From positions 20,507,501-20,571,500 of the forward strand of contig NC_088359.1 of assembly GCF_036884655.1 (NCBI RefSeq): DNA of 64,000 nucleotides, given 5' to 3'. The notes beneath the pieces were generated by a model. That model saw only the letters and a program-made list of their open reading frames with translations, searched no databases and had not been told where the DNA came from. How positions within the stretch are numbered: the stretch's first letter is position 1; each line of letters opens with the position of its first letter. The stretch is from Musa acuminata AAA Group. Taxonomy: Eukaryota; Streptophyta; Magnoliopsida; Zingiberales; Musaceae. Position numbers and translations under genes: made by a program. Shown here one piece after another: positions 11,376-22,225 of this stretch.

Positions 11376-12940
11376 TGTTAGGATCGGAGCGGCACTAAGA
11401 GGGAGGGGTGAATTAGTGCAGCGGATTAAAACGTCGGTTTTGGAAAATCTTTCGTACGATAAAAATCGAACTTGGAAGTGCTTAACTTGAAAGTGTATTC
11501 GTAAAGGTGTGCAGCAAAAGTAATGAGGAAGTAAATCATGTATGAAGGTTTGCAGTAAGGTAAATAGCCAATGCAAACCAGAGAACACGCCAATTTAAAG
11601 TGGTTCGGTCAAAATGACCTACATCCACTTACGAAGCCTTCTTCAATGAGGCTCCCAACTTCCACTAGCAAATCACTTTGAAGGGGAAGGACAAATACCC
11701 CTCTTACAACCTTTTTACAAATGGTTCACACTCTTACAAATCTTCAACGAAAAGGAAGGAGGTGAACACTCAAGCAATTGAAAACAAGGCTTGCCAAAAA
11801 CTTTACAAAGGCTTTTGCCTCAATCTAATGCTTCTCAAAGGTTATAATCTCAGTTGAGAATTAAGGGGTATTTATAGGCCCCAAGAGGATTCAAATTTGG
11901 GCTCCAAAATTTGAATTCTCTTGGGTTCCCGAGGCTGGCGGTACCACCGCCTATTGGTGGCGGTGCCACCGCCCGACCTCTCGTGTTCTGGGCGGTGCCA
12001 CCGCTCAGTTCTCGGGTTCTAGGCGGTGCCACCGCCTACACTATTTCAGCTCACTGGTTGGGCTCCAAACTTGGCCCAAACCAGTCCGAACTCGGGCCCA
12101 ATTGGCTCCTACTTGGATTATAGGATTAACACCTAATCCTAACCCTAATTAATGTGCTAACTACGAATTTAAAGACATTTCCTAAGCTATTACAAAGTCC
12201 GCAAGTCAAGACTTCTTCCGGCGAGCTTCCGACGAACTTTCGACGGTCTTCCGATAAACTCTCAGAAACCATTCTGCGGACTCCCAGCAAGCTCCTAGAC
12301 TTCACGATTTGATCTTGGCGAGTTCCAATGAGCTTCTTCGGCAAGCTCTGATCTTTCTCAGTGAGCTCCACGAACTTCCAACGAATCTTCCGGCGAGCTT
12401 CCGAAAAACCCTTCGGCAAGCTCCCTACTCATTCTCGGCTAGTTCCGGTAGCATTCCCGACGAACCTTCGGACTTCCGTCGAACTCTCGAACTCGCAACA
12501 AATCCTTCGTGCTTGACTCCGACACTTTGTTTCGCTTTATTTCTTCATCGTTATTGTAGTTAATCCTGCACATACAAGCTAAAACTCTACTCCGATCTAG
12601 ACAATTATTACAACGCGAATTGACATTCTGTTGCCCGGCACGTCATTGGTTGGCGCTTCGTCCGATTCTTCAGCGCATCATCCTCTCTTGCGGCTTTTTG
12701 CCCAATCGGCGGTTGACCTCCGCAACCCCGATATCCTTGGCGCAATTTCGCTCTTGGCCCGATGCCCGACGTCCGAAGCCTTCTACCATCCAATGTCCTA
12801 ACGTGATCTCCTCCGGCGCAACGTCAATTCCTCCTACAGTAACCGTCTAATCCTGATCGAGTAGACCCGCATCACTCAAAATACAGTTAAACATCTAAAC
12901 AGAATCAATTAGTTTCATCATCAAAATCCGAGATTCAACA
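11376..12940 (-). mobile_element. Element E: solo Sirevirus LTR
   Basis: A complete LTR of 1565 bp (TGTTGAATCTCGG...GATCCTAACA on the minus strand) with no internal region. It is flanked by a perfect five-base duplication ATTAT (11371-11375 and 12941-12945). This is the signature of LTR-LTR recombination that removed the element body. TATA is at 11869-11877 (minus). Its U5 end carries the GGAGCGGCACTAAG variant also seen in K and M. Confidence 0.95.
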
Positions 12941-13193
12941 ATTATGACCTACGAACCTCCAATTTATTTCTCATTTTTTGTTAGGTCTGCGTGCCTATGA
13001 TTAAGTTGTAATTATATAAGAAGGCATAGCGGGAGCATGGAAGTGATAGCGGAACTCATGCGGCCGAGACGGATGATCGTAATGAATGAATATGCACTAA
13101 GATGCTGACAGAACCGACGATGACGAGATGGACAATCACAGGGCATGGAGATGCACCATTGCATACATAGACCTTGATATGAGTGATCAAACT
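12941..13193 (+). mobile_element. Element A leader, part 3
   Basis: It resumes after E with GTCTGCGTGCCTATGATTAAG, matching the reverse complement of B 8440-8700. It stops at 13193 where D is inserted. Confidence 0.75.
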
Positions 13194-13345
13194 TGTTAGG
13201 ATCGAGAGCACTAAGAGGGGGGGGGGGGGTGAATTAGTGCAGCGGAAATCTTTTAGCGATTAAAAACAAAAGCTGCGTTCGTTCGATAAAAATCAGTTTT
13301 GAAGCAAAAGCCGACTCAAAGATAACTTATGACTAAGTGTAGTTT

Positions 13346-13700
13346 ACGTCTAAACACAATTTGCGTTTAAATGCAGTTTGCGTCTAAACGCAGTTTTACG
13401 TCTAAACGCAGATTTACGTCTAAACGCAGATTTACGTCCAAACTCAGTTTTACGTCTAAAATGTAGTTTTACATTTAAACGTAGTTTACGTCTAAACGCA
13501 GTTTTACGTCTAAAGGCAGATTTACGTCTAAACGCAGATTTACGTCTAAACGCAGATTTACGTCTAAACGCAGATTTATGTCTAAACTCAGATTTACGTC
13601 TAAACTCAGTTTACGTTTAAAACGTCTAAATACAGTTTGAGCAGTTTTATGTCTAAACGCAATTTTACGTCTAGACGCAGTTTCAAAAGGATCTGAACTT
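13346..13700 (-). repeat. 18-bp LTR minisatellite, unit TTTAGACGTAAAACTGCG
   Basis: About 17-20 imperfect tandem copies of a 16-19 base unit, seen on + as TACGTCTAAACGCAGATT. The same array lies in the other long LTRs: 19645-20005 (D), 22890-23275 and 30685-31070 (C), 41500-41985 (G), 54890-55265 and 60795-61170 (N). Copy number differs between LTRs and explains much of the LTR length range. Open frames reading Arg-Leu-Asn repeats here are translations of the satellite. Confidence 0.93.
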
Positions 13701-14397
13701 TAGAAACTCGTTCGTAAAAGCGCAGAAGATAGTTTTGCAGAATCAAGGCGTAAACGTAAACTGCAATGTAAATATCGTACGAAAACACTAGTTTACGTCT
13801 GAAAGCAGATTCGGACAGATCAGCACTTAGACACTTGTTCGTGAAGGCGTAGAAGACAGTTTTGCAGAATCAAAACGTAAACGTAAACTGTAATGTACGA
13901 AAACACCGATTTACGTCTGAATGCAGATTCTGAAGGAACAGCACTTAGAACTTGTTCGTAAAAGCGCAGAAAGCAGTAGTTATGAAGGAGGTTTGCAGTA
14001 ATGATAAAGTGCTCAAAATAAACGCAAACTAGAGATTTAGAGTGGTTCGGTCAGTCTTGACCTACTCCACTTTTGGCTTCCTCCACCGACGAGGTCACTG
14101 ACGTCAACTAGAGGCCTTCCTTCAATAGGCGAAGGCCAACTGCCCTTTTATAGTTTCACTCCTTTTGACGGGCTTAGGAGACAACCCTTACAGAAGTTTT
14201 CTCTCCTCTCTTTACAACTCAAACTTGAAGAATAGAAAGAGGAGAACTAGCAGTTTTGAGCTCTAAGAAACACAGAAAGATAGCAAGATTTCGAGTGTGT
14301 GTTCTGTGCTTTCAGTGCTGAATGGGTGGGGTATTTATAGGCCCCAACCCAGTTCAAATTTGGAGCTCAAAACGATCAAATCCCGGAATTCCGGGAT

Positions 14398-14692
14398 CAG
14401 GCGGTTGCACCTCCTGACTGGAGAGGTTGCACCTCTCTGCCAGAGCTCGAAGACCGAGCTCAGGCAGTGCCACCTCTCTGTCAGGGAGGTTGCACCGCCC
14501 AGTCTTGCTCGAAGACTGAGCTCAGGCGGTGCCACCTCCTGGCTGGGGAGGTTGCACCGCCCAGTCTTGCTCGAAGACTGAGCTCAGGCGGTGCCACCTC
14601 CCGGCTGGGGAGGTTGCACCGCCCAGTCTCGCTGGGAGGCTTAGCCCAGGCGGTGCCACCTCCTGGCCTAGGCGGTTGCACCTCCTGGTGCA
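14398..14692 (-). repeat. 62-bp GC-rich palindromic LTR repeats
   Basis: Imperfect tandem copies of about 62 bases, each with GGCGGTGCCACC and GGTTGCACCGCC parts that are near-complementary and can fold on themselves. They lie upstream of the TATA box on the element's strand. Homologous arrays: 20725-21015, 21930-22170, 29725-29965, 42670-42950, 44525-44850, 49045-49340, 53530-53770, 55985-56330 and 61890-62245. Confidence 0.9.
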
Positions 14693-15533
14693 ATCAGGGT
14701 CCGAATGGTTAGCTCCATTCGGCCCAATTTCAGTCTTTCAAGGGCCCAATTGCCCCAAGATTAAGCTAATGGGATCACCTCCCATTTTCCAACTTAATCA
14801 ACGTGCTAACTATGATTAGATCTAAGATAATTTTTGCAGCTTTGCTTCGGTGCGTCAATCGCTTCTTCCGGCGAACTTCCGTCGATCATCCGATGAACCC
14901 TTGGTGATGCTCCTGCGGACTTCCGGCAAACTCCTGGACTTTGCGACGATCCACTTGGCAAGTTCCGACGAGCTTCGCTTGGCAAGCTTCTGGACTTCTT
15001 GGATCTGTTCTCGCAGAACCTCCGACGACCGTCCGAACTTCCGTCGAACTCTCGAACTCCCAACGTGATCATGAACTTGACTCTGGCGCAACTCCTGCTG
15101 CTTGTCTAACTTTCATCGTAGTTAATCCTGCACACTTAAAACAAACACTTCGATCGAGACAATTAATACTAAGCATTAATCACGTTGTCCGGCATGTCAT
15201 TGGTCCCTCGACGCTTCGTCCGATTCTTCGGCGCATCGTCCTTTCCTGCAGCCTATTGCCCAATCGGCCAGTTGACTCCGCAACTCCGATATCCTTGGCA
15301 CAATACCCGCTCTTCTTGGCCCGATGCCCGAGTCCACGGCCCGAAGCCTTCTGTCGATACGTCGACCGATCCACCGACCCGACGTCCAATCTTCTGACAT
15401 GTTCCTCTGGTACAACATGATGTTCCTGCTTTAATTGTCTCATCCTGATCAAAGCATCCTGCGTCACTCAAAACACATATTAAATCATAAACATATATCA
15501 AGTAGTTTCATCATCAAAATACGAGATTCAACA

Positions 15534-15547
15534 ATCTCCCCCTTTTT
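15534..15547 (-). other. Polypurine tract of element D
   Basis: The minus strand reads CAAAAAGGGGGAGAT directly before the 3' LTR, identical in core to C (29188-29201) and N (57192-57205). Extra PPT-like GGGGGAG sites follow inside at about 15603, 15763 and 16755. Confidence 0.88.
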
Positions 15548-18442
15548 GATAATGACAACCACTTGATGACGGAGTTAAACTTAACTCCCTGAGTTTAAAC
15601 AAACTCCCCCTATCAATATGCCATATTGATAGAACCTTGAATTCAAACTGAATTCAAGTCATTGTAATATTCATCATGAATACTTGCAACACGTCAACAT
15701 GAACATATGCATAAACTTATGCATAACATGTCATGTCATCAACATACTTTCATCAACATACTTCTCCCCCTTTGTCATCAACAAAAAGGAGAAGTATCAC
15801 AATCAAGTGTTTGTGATATTGGTTTAACTTATTGCATGAAAAACATATTATCAAGTTTTATCATCATGCAGTTTTGAAGCCAAAAAATTTAGCAAATGTT
15901 ACATCATGCTTAGAACATTCAAGCTATCAAGTTTTAGATATGCAAGTTTTACAGCATACAAGATAGCACTTTTATAACATGCAAGCTAGCAATTTAGAGA
16001 TGTTCAAGAAGGCAACTCTTGCTTCTTGAAATATGCAAGTTGTAAGCTAGCAAATTTTTACGATATGCAAGTTTTGCTTCTTGAGATAAGCAAGATAGCA
16101 CTTTTGCAAATTTTTGTTTGGCAAGCTTGTGATGTTCAAGATAACAAGCTCTTTCTTCTCTTTTGAGAAGTGTCATTTTTGCTTTCTTTGCAAAGTGCAA
16201 GCTAGCAAAATGCCAAACTAGCAAGAGATAATGTTTTACATGAGGCAAGCAAACAATTTGGCAAGTGTTACATTTGCATCTTCTCTTTATATGTGCAAGA
16301 AAATAAATAAGTTTTTGCATTTTCTTGACATTTCAAGCTAGCAATTATCGGTGATGTTCAAGATAGCAATTTCTTCTCTTTTGTAATTTTTGCCCCTTTT
16401 TTTTTTTTTTTGAATTGTGCTAGCAAGTTATCTCCTCCTTAGTCATTGTCAAAAAGAAGGGAAAACCCTTTCTGTCAATTTCTAAATCATGACAAAGGTG
16501 AGTAATCATTCTTATTTCAAAATTCCATAATTGAGATAAACCTTGAATTCAAATCAAGGCAATTTTTATCAAGGTTCATATCATATGCAATACATTACGT
16601 AGAAAGCATAAGTATTGCATGCATCATTTTAGCAACAAATCGTAGCATTTCATCACATGGCAAGATATCATCAAGTAGAATTACGATGCAAGTTCTTGAT
16701 ATCTTAACATGATGAAAATTCAAATATGGCACTTATAGTATCAATTCATATATTTCTCCCCCTTTATCATCAACAAAAGGAGAAGTAGCTCTAGCTATTT
16801 TAAAATATATGCAAGTTTTTATAACATGAAGCTATATTTTCATCACAACATATAAGCACAAAGGCATAGCAAGATTCTTAGGTTCAATCATGGCAATTCA
16901 ACACTTGCTTCATGTGCAAGATTGCACTTGCTTTTCTTTGCATGTTCTAACTAGCAAAAGCTTTCTCCCCTTTGTTTTTGTCGAACAGAAGGGAGTAATC
17001 AATGGCCAAATTTTTTTAATTATTATACAGGCCATAATACAAAATCTTGTCATGATATCAAGAAAGTTCAAAAAGGACATGATCCATTCAACAAATCCTT
17101 TTAATAGGGCAAAGGAATTATATAACCAAGAATCATGATTAAAATATTTCAATATCATAGATCAAGTCATGATTCGTGATTCATCATAAAGCAAATTAAT
17201 TTTCAGTCATCACATAAGGCATTTAAAGAATTTTTGAAACATAGAAGAATGATTAATTTAAGCATGTAATGTTTCAATCAAAATCAAGTCATGAATACCA
17301 ATACTTTCATATTGTGAGTATCAATTCATGAATACCAAAAGATATTATTTGTGATTTCAATTTTGCAAGATCATGATTATGATTTAGACATAACTTATTC
17401 AAATCAAATCGTCAACTTGAAACTCATAATCAAGTCATTAAAATTAATTTCGAAATTCACAAAATATCATGAAATCAAAAGACAAGTTGCATTTCATTTG
17501 AAGAACTCCTTTTTGATAAATGTAGGGAGCATAATGAACGATCTTGATTTATAAAGATCTTCATGTTATAATTATCAAGATCATGATTTTAATAATTATT
17601 CTCTTTAGCAAAAAAATCACAAAAGCACTTTATTTTTGCATAAGAAATCTCATTGTATTATGATTTATAAATTCTTTTTCTGCACATGAATCATAGGAGA
17701 TATGTATGTGAAACAAATCTTTGCAAGCAAAGACACTATCATTCATATTTCAAGATGGAATTTATAAGCAGGAATCATTTCATCAAATCCATTTTAGAAA
17801 AATATTTTTCAAAAGTGTATGAGAAAATCCAATTGTTAGGATACCAATTGTTAAGTGAATCCGAAAATGAAATTAGTACTTTCATGCATTCGGATAAGAT
17901 TTTGCTATAGATTTTCAAGTTCAATTATGAAGATAAAACATGCTCATGATCATAAAAATTTATGTATCCAAAACATATAATTTCCAACATGTTATAGTGT
18001 AAAGTCATCATGGCAATTAAGTGTTTTGAACATTGAATCAAGAATGTCCGAAAAATAATCTTAACACGTTCATGCATTCGAGCACAATTTTGCCATAGTT
18101 TTTCATATATACTCATGAGAATAACACATGCTTATCATCGGCTTAAAATCTCATGCATAAAATTGTTAATCGAAATATTTAATTTCATCATTATGCATTT
18201 CTTCAAATCAAACATGATCTTTAATCAAAATCGAGAAATAACAATGGAAATCAACGTAATGCACATTATTACTTCTTAACCATGATTTCATATTTTCAAT
18301 CAAGATCATTTTATTTGTTTATCATAAAATATGTAATATTATTATTTTCGAAATTACTTAGTATGATCATAATAATTTTTTAACATGTAATTTTTAAGAA
18401 AATTAATTCTAAACTAAAAGAGAAAAATACATCATGAAAGCA
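15548..18442 (-). other. Element D AT-rich non-coding internal region
   Basis: 2.9 kb with no credible gene. The part near the PPT matches Sirevirus 3' non-coding sequence (compare C at 28560-29187: spaced PPT-like motifs and CCGAATGCAT blocks). From about 15890 to 16440 the words GCAAGCTAGCAA and CAAGATAGCA recur many times. A poly-T run of 15 is at 16397-16411. The last 300 bases match N at about 59397-59691 closely. It may act as a spacer or cis signal; the function is unknown. Confidence 0.7.
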
Positions 18443-19453
18443 TCAAGTAATTTCAAAATAAATTAGGGGGATTTCGATTACCTCATCATTGTGGGCTGTT
18501 AAGGCGTAGTTTGCCGCCTTGCTTTTGTTGACTTTCTCTTCTTCGGAGGAGCTCGATTCATCCCAATTTTTGTTCTTCTTCTTGCGTTTAAAGCAAGTAG
18601 TTCGATTCTTTTTGCTTTTTAATTTTCGTTTCATTTGTAGTATAATTTCACCATCTCTTGAGCTTATGCTCGAGTGGTCTTCAAATGTTCTATGTCCCAA
18701 ATCCTTCCTCTTCTTTGGAAGGTTGTTTTGTTCATCATTGTCCTCATCACTTGAGTCATCGCTCAAGTGGCATTCATTTGTCTAGAGTTCCAAATCCTTC
18801 CTATTCTTTGGAAGGTAATTGTGTTCAACATGTTCATCATGTGCATTGTGCACCATTTCATATGTCATCAATGAACCAATTAGTTCTTCAAGTGGTAAGT
18901 TGTTTAGGTTTTTAGCTTCTTGTATTGCAGTTACTTTTGAATCCCACGTTTTAGAAAGTGAGCGCAAAACTTTGTTAACGAGTTCAAAATCCGAAAAGTT
19001 TTTACCAAGTGATTTTAAACCATTGACGACATCCGTAAAACGGGTGTACATGTCAACAACGGTTTCGCTTGGTTTCATATGAAAAAGCTTGAAATCATGC
19101 AGTAAAATATTAACTTTCGAGTCTTTGACTCTACTAGTTCCCTCATGCCCGATTTCAAGAGCGCGCCAAATATCGAAAGCCGTTTCGCACAAAGAAACCC
19201 GATTGAACTCATTTTTGTCTAAAGCGCAAAATAAGGCATTCATAGCCTTTGCGTTTAAAGAAAAATACTTCTTCTCCAAATCCGACCATTCGTTCGTCGG
19301 TTTAGAGGGAAGTTGAAAACCGTTTTCAACGATATTCCATAAATCCAGATTTAGAGAAATCAAGAAAACTATCATTCGAGTTTTCCAGTAAGTGTAGTCC
19401 AATCCGTTAAAGAACGGTGGACGAAAGACCGAAAAGCCCTCTTGAAGAGCCAT
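18443..19453 (-). pseudogene. Element D gag (gag-only, one in-frame UAG)
   Basis: The ATG at 19451-19453 starts MALQEGFSVFRPPFFNGLDY and continues through the copia gag/UBN2 region to LPKNRKDLEL, where a TAG (18782-18784) stops it. The same frame then continues to 18443 with an acidic Ser-rich part and a Lys-rich stretch. The CCHC zinc knuckle of Sirevirus gag is absent. Relative to N's intact ORF, D holds an extra 93-base segment flanked by LPK(N/K)RKDL repeats, and the stop lies in it. The end (IEIPLIYFEIT, stop) is the same as in N and unlike C. Confidence 0.88.
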
Positions 19454-19489
19454 TTCTCTCGGGTGTAAATCCGAAATGAGAAATACCCC

Positions 19490-19501
19490 GCTCTGATACC
19501 A
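19490..19501 (-). other. Primer binding site of element D
   Basis: The minus strand reads TGGTATCAGAGC two bases from the LTR end AACA, the normal Sirevirus tRNA-iMet type site. Confidence 0.88.
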
Positions 19502-19503
19502 AT

Positions 19504-21407
19504 TGTTAGGATCGAGAGCACTAAGAGGGGGGGGGGTGAATTAGTGCAGCGGAAATCTTTTAGCGATTAAAAACAAAAGCTGCGTTCGTTCGATAAAAAT
19601 CAGTTTTGAAGCAAAAGCCGACTCAAAGATAACTTATGACTAAGTGCAGTTTACGTCAAAACGTAGTTTACGTCTAAACACAATTTGCGTTTAAATGCAG
19701 TTTGCGTCTAAACGCAGTTTTACGTCTAAACGCAGATTTACGTCTAAACGCAGATTTACGTCCAAACTCAGTTTTACGTCTAAAATGTAGTTTTACGTTT
19801 AAACGTAGTTTACGTCTAAACGCAGTTTTACGTCTAAAGGCAGATTCACGTCTAAACGCAGATTTACGTCTAAACGCAGATTTACGTCTAAACGCAGATT
19901 TACGTCTAAACTCAGATTTACGTCTAAACTCAGTTTACGTTTAAAACGTCTAAATACAGTTTGAGCAGTTTTACGTCTAAACACAATTTTACGTCTAGAC
20001 GCAGTTTCAAAAGGATCTGAACTTTAGAAACTCGTTCGTAAAAGCGCAGAAGACAGTTTTGCAGAATCAAGGCGTAAACGTAAACTGCAATGTAAATATC
20101 GTACGAAAACACTAGTTTACGTCTGAAAGCGGATTCAGACAGATCAGCACTTAGAAACTTGTTCGTGAAGGCGTAGAAGACAGTTTTGCAGAATCAAAAC
20201 GTAAACATAAACTGTAATGTACGAAAACACCGATTTACGTCTGAATGCAGATTCTGAAGGAATAGCACTTAGAACTTGTTCGTAAAAGCGCAGAAAGCAG
20301 TAGTTATGAAGGAGGTTTGCAGTAATGATAAAGTGCTCAAAATAAGCGCAAACCAGATATTTAGAGTGGTTCGGTCAGTCTTGACCTACTCCACTTTTGG
20401 CTTCCTCCACCGACGAGGTCACCGACGTCAACTAGAGGCCTTCCTTCAATAGGCGAAGGCCAATTGCCCTTTTACAGTTTCACTCCTTTTGACGGGCTTA
20501 GGAGACAACCCTTACAGAAGTTTTCTCTCCTCTCTTTACAACTCAAACTTGAAGAATAGAAAGAGGAGAACTAGCAGTTTTGAGCTCTAAGAAACACAGA
20601 AAGATAGCAAGATTTCGAGTGTGTGTTCTGTGCTTTCAGTGCTGAATGGGTGGGGTATTTATAGGCCCCAACCCAGTTCAAATTTGGAGCTCAAAACGAT
20701 CAAATCCCGGAATTCCGGGATCAGGCGGTTGCACCTCCTGACTGGAGAGGTTGCACCTCTCTGCCAGAGCTCGAAGACCGAGCTCAGGCGGTGCCACCTC
20801 TCTGTCAGGGAGTTTGCACCGCCCAGTCTTGCTCGAAGACTGAGCTCAGGCGGTGCCACCTCCTGGCTGGGGAGGTTGCACCACCCAGTCTTGCAAGAAG
20901 ATTGAGCTCAGGCGGTGCCACCTCCCGGCTGGGGAGGTTGCACCGCCCAGTCTCGCTGGGAGGCTTAGCCCAGGCGGTGCCACCTCCTGGCCTAGGCGGT
21001 TGCACCTCCTGGTGCAATCAGGGTCCGAATGGTTAGCTCCATTCGGCCCAATTTCAGTCTTTCAGGGGCCCAATTGCCCCAAGATTAAGCTAATGGGATC
21101 ACCTCCCATTTTCCAACTTAATCAACGTGCTAACTATGATTAGATCTAAGACAATTTCTGCAGCTTTGCTTCGGTGTATCAATCGCTTCTTCCGGCGAGT
21201 TTCCGGCGAACTTCCGTCGATCATCCGATGAACCCTCGGTGATGCTCCTGCGGACTTCCGGCAAACTCCTTGACTTTGCGACGATCCACTTGGCAAGTTC
21301 CGACGAGCTTCGCTTGGCAAGCTTCTGGACTTCTCGGATCTGTTCTCGCAGAACCTCCGACGACCGTCTGAACTTCCGTCGAACTCTCGAACTCCCAACG
21401 TGATCAT
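19504..21407 (-). repeat. Element D 5' LTR, proximal part
   Basis: From the U5 edge TGTTAGGATCGAGAGC (run of 10 G) through the minisatellite, TATA box (20656-20664, minus) and 62-bp repeats to the insertion point of C. The TSD of C, ATCAT, is at 21403-21407. The sequence is very close to the partner LTR at 13194-15533. Confidence 0.92.
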
Positions 21408-22217
21408 TGTTGAATCTCGGATTTTGATGATGAAGTCAATTGTCATTTGTTGTCTAATCTATGTGTTGAGATAAGTGTGCAGGATTAACTACGATGAAAG
21501 ATAGACAAGCAGCAGGAGTTGCGCCGGAGTCAAGTTCATGATCACGTTGGGAGTTCGAGAGTTCGACGGAAGTTCGGACGGTCGTCGGAGGTTCTGCGAG
21601 AACAGATCCGAGAAGTCCAGAAGCTTGCCAAGCGAAGCTCGTCGGAACTTGCCAAGTGGATCGTCGCAAAGTCCAGGAGTTTGCCGGAAGTCCGCAGGAG
21701 CATCATCGAGGGTTCATCGGATGATCGACGGAAGTTCGCCGGAAACTCGGCGGAAGGAGCGATTGACGCACCGAAGCAAAGCTGCAGAAATTGTCTTAGA
21801 TTTAATCGTAGTTAGCACGTTGATTAAATTGGAAAATGGGAGGTGATCCCATTGGCTTAATCTTGGGGCAATTGGGCCCCTGAAAGACTGAAATTGGGCC
21901 GAATGGAATGGACCATTCGGACCCTGATTGCACCAGGAGGTGCAACCGCCCAGGCCAGGAGGTGGCACCGCCTGGGCTAGGCCTTCCAGCGAGACTGGGC
22001 GGTGCAACCTCCCTGACAGAGAGGTGGCACCGCCTGAGCTCAGTCTTCGAGCAAGACTGGGCGGTGCAACCTCCCTGGCAGAGAGGTGGCACCGCCTGAG
22101 CTCGGTCTTCGAGCTCTGCCAGGCCGTGCAACCTCTCCAGTCAAGAGGTGCAACCGCCTGATCCCAGAATTCCGGGATTTGATTGTTTTGAGCTCCAAAT
22201 TTGAATTGGGTTGGGGC

Positions 22218-22225
22218 CTATAAAT
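22218..22225 (+). promoter_or_regulatory. TATA box of element C 5' LTR
   Basis: CTATAAAT in GGGGCCTATAAATTCCCC. It is at the same place in all Sirevirus LTRs of the window (for example 30012-30019 in the 3' LTR and 63365-63373 in M). It lies just downstream of the GC-rich repeat array, and transcription is expected to start some 30 bases further on. Confidence 0.65.

Larger units (their letters stand above)
13194..15533 (-). repeat. Element D 3' LTR
   Basis: A Sirevirus LTR of 2340 bp, left edge TGTTAGGATCGAGAGC, right edge GAGATTCAACA. It contains a run of 13 G near 13217-13229, the 18-bp minisatellite (13346-13700), a TATA box (14332-14340, minus) and the 62-bp GC-rich repeats (14398-14692). 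It carries the long U3 (about 330 bases more than C). Confidence 0.93.

Noticed and set aside
13378..13620. Open frame with Arg-Leu-Asn-Ala-Asp-Leu repeats, also at 19702, 54945 and 60851
   Set aside because: It is the translation of the 18-bp LTR minisatellite (unit length a multiple of three), antisense to the element. Not a gene.
13346..13700. Regular repeats that could suggest a CRISPR array
   Set aside because: The units are contiguous and imperfect with no unique spacers, lie inside plant LTRs and vary as a minisatellite.
14297..14819. Overlapping open frames on both strands (GGATS / EVAPPS repeats), also at 20621-21143, 55929-56466 and 61788-62372
   Set aside because: They arise from the 62-bp GC-rich LTR repeats, which lack stops in several frames. 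The same sequence is promoter-proximal U3.
14941..15420. 159-codon open frame (MRRSTWQVPTSFAWQ...), repeated at 56599 and 62505
   Set aside because: Lies in LTR U3, is present in each LTR copy of D and N, antisense to the element, and has no domain.
16890..17138. Short open frames in the AT-rich region of D (also 17686-17910)
   Set aside because: AT-rich, not conserved as frames in N, no recognisable motif.
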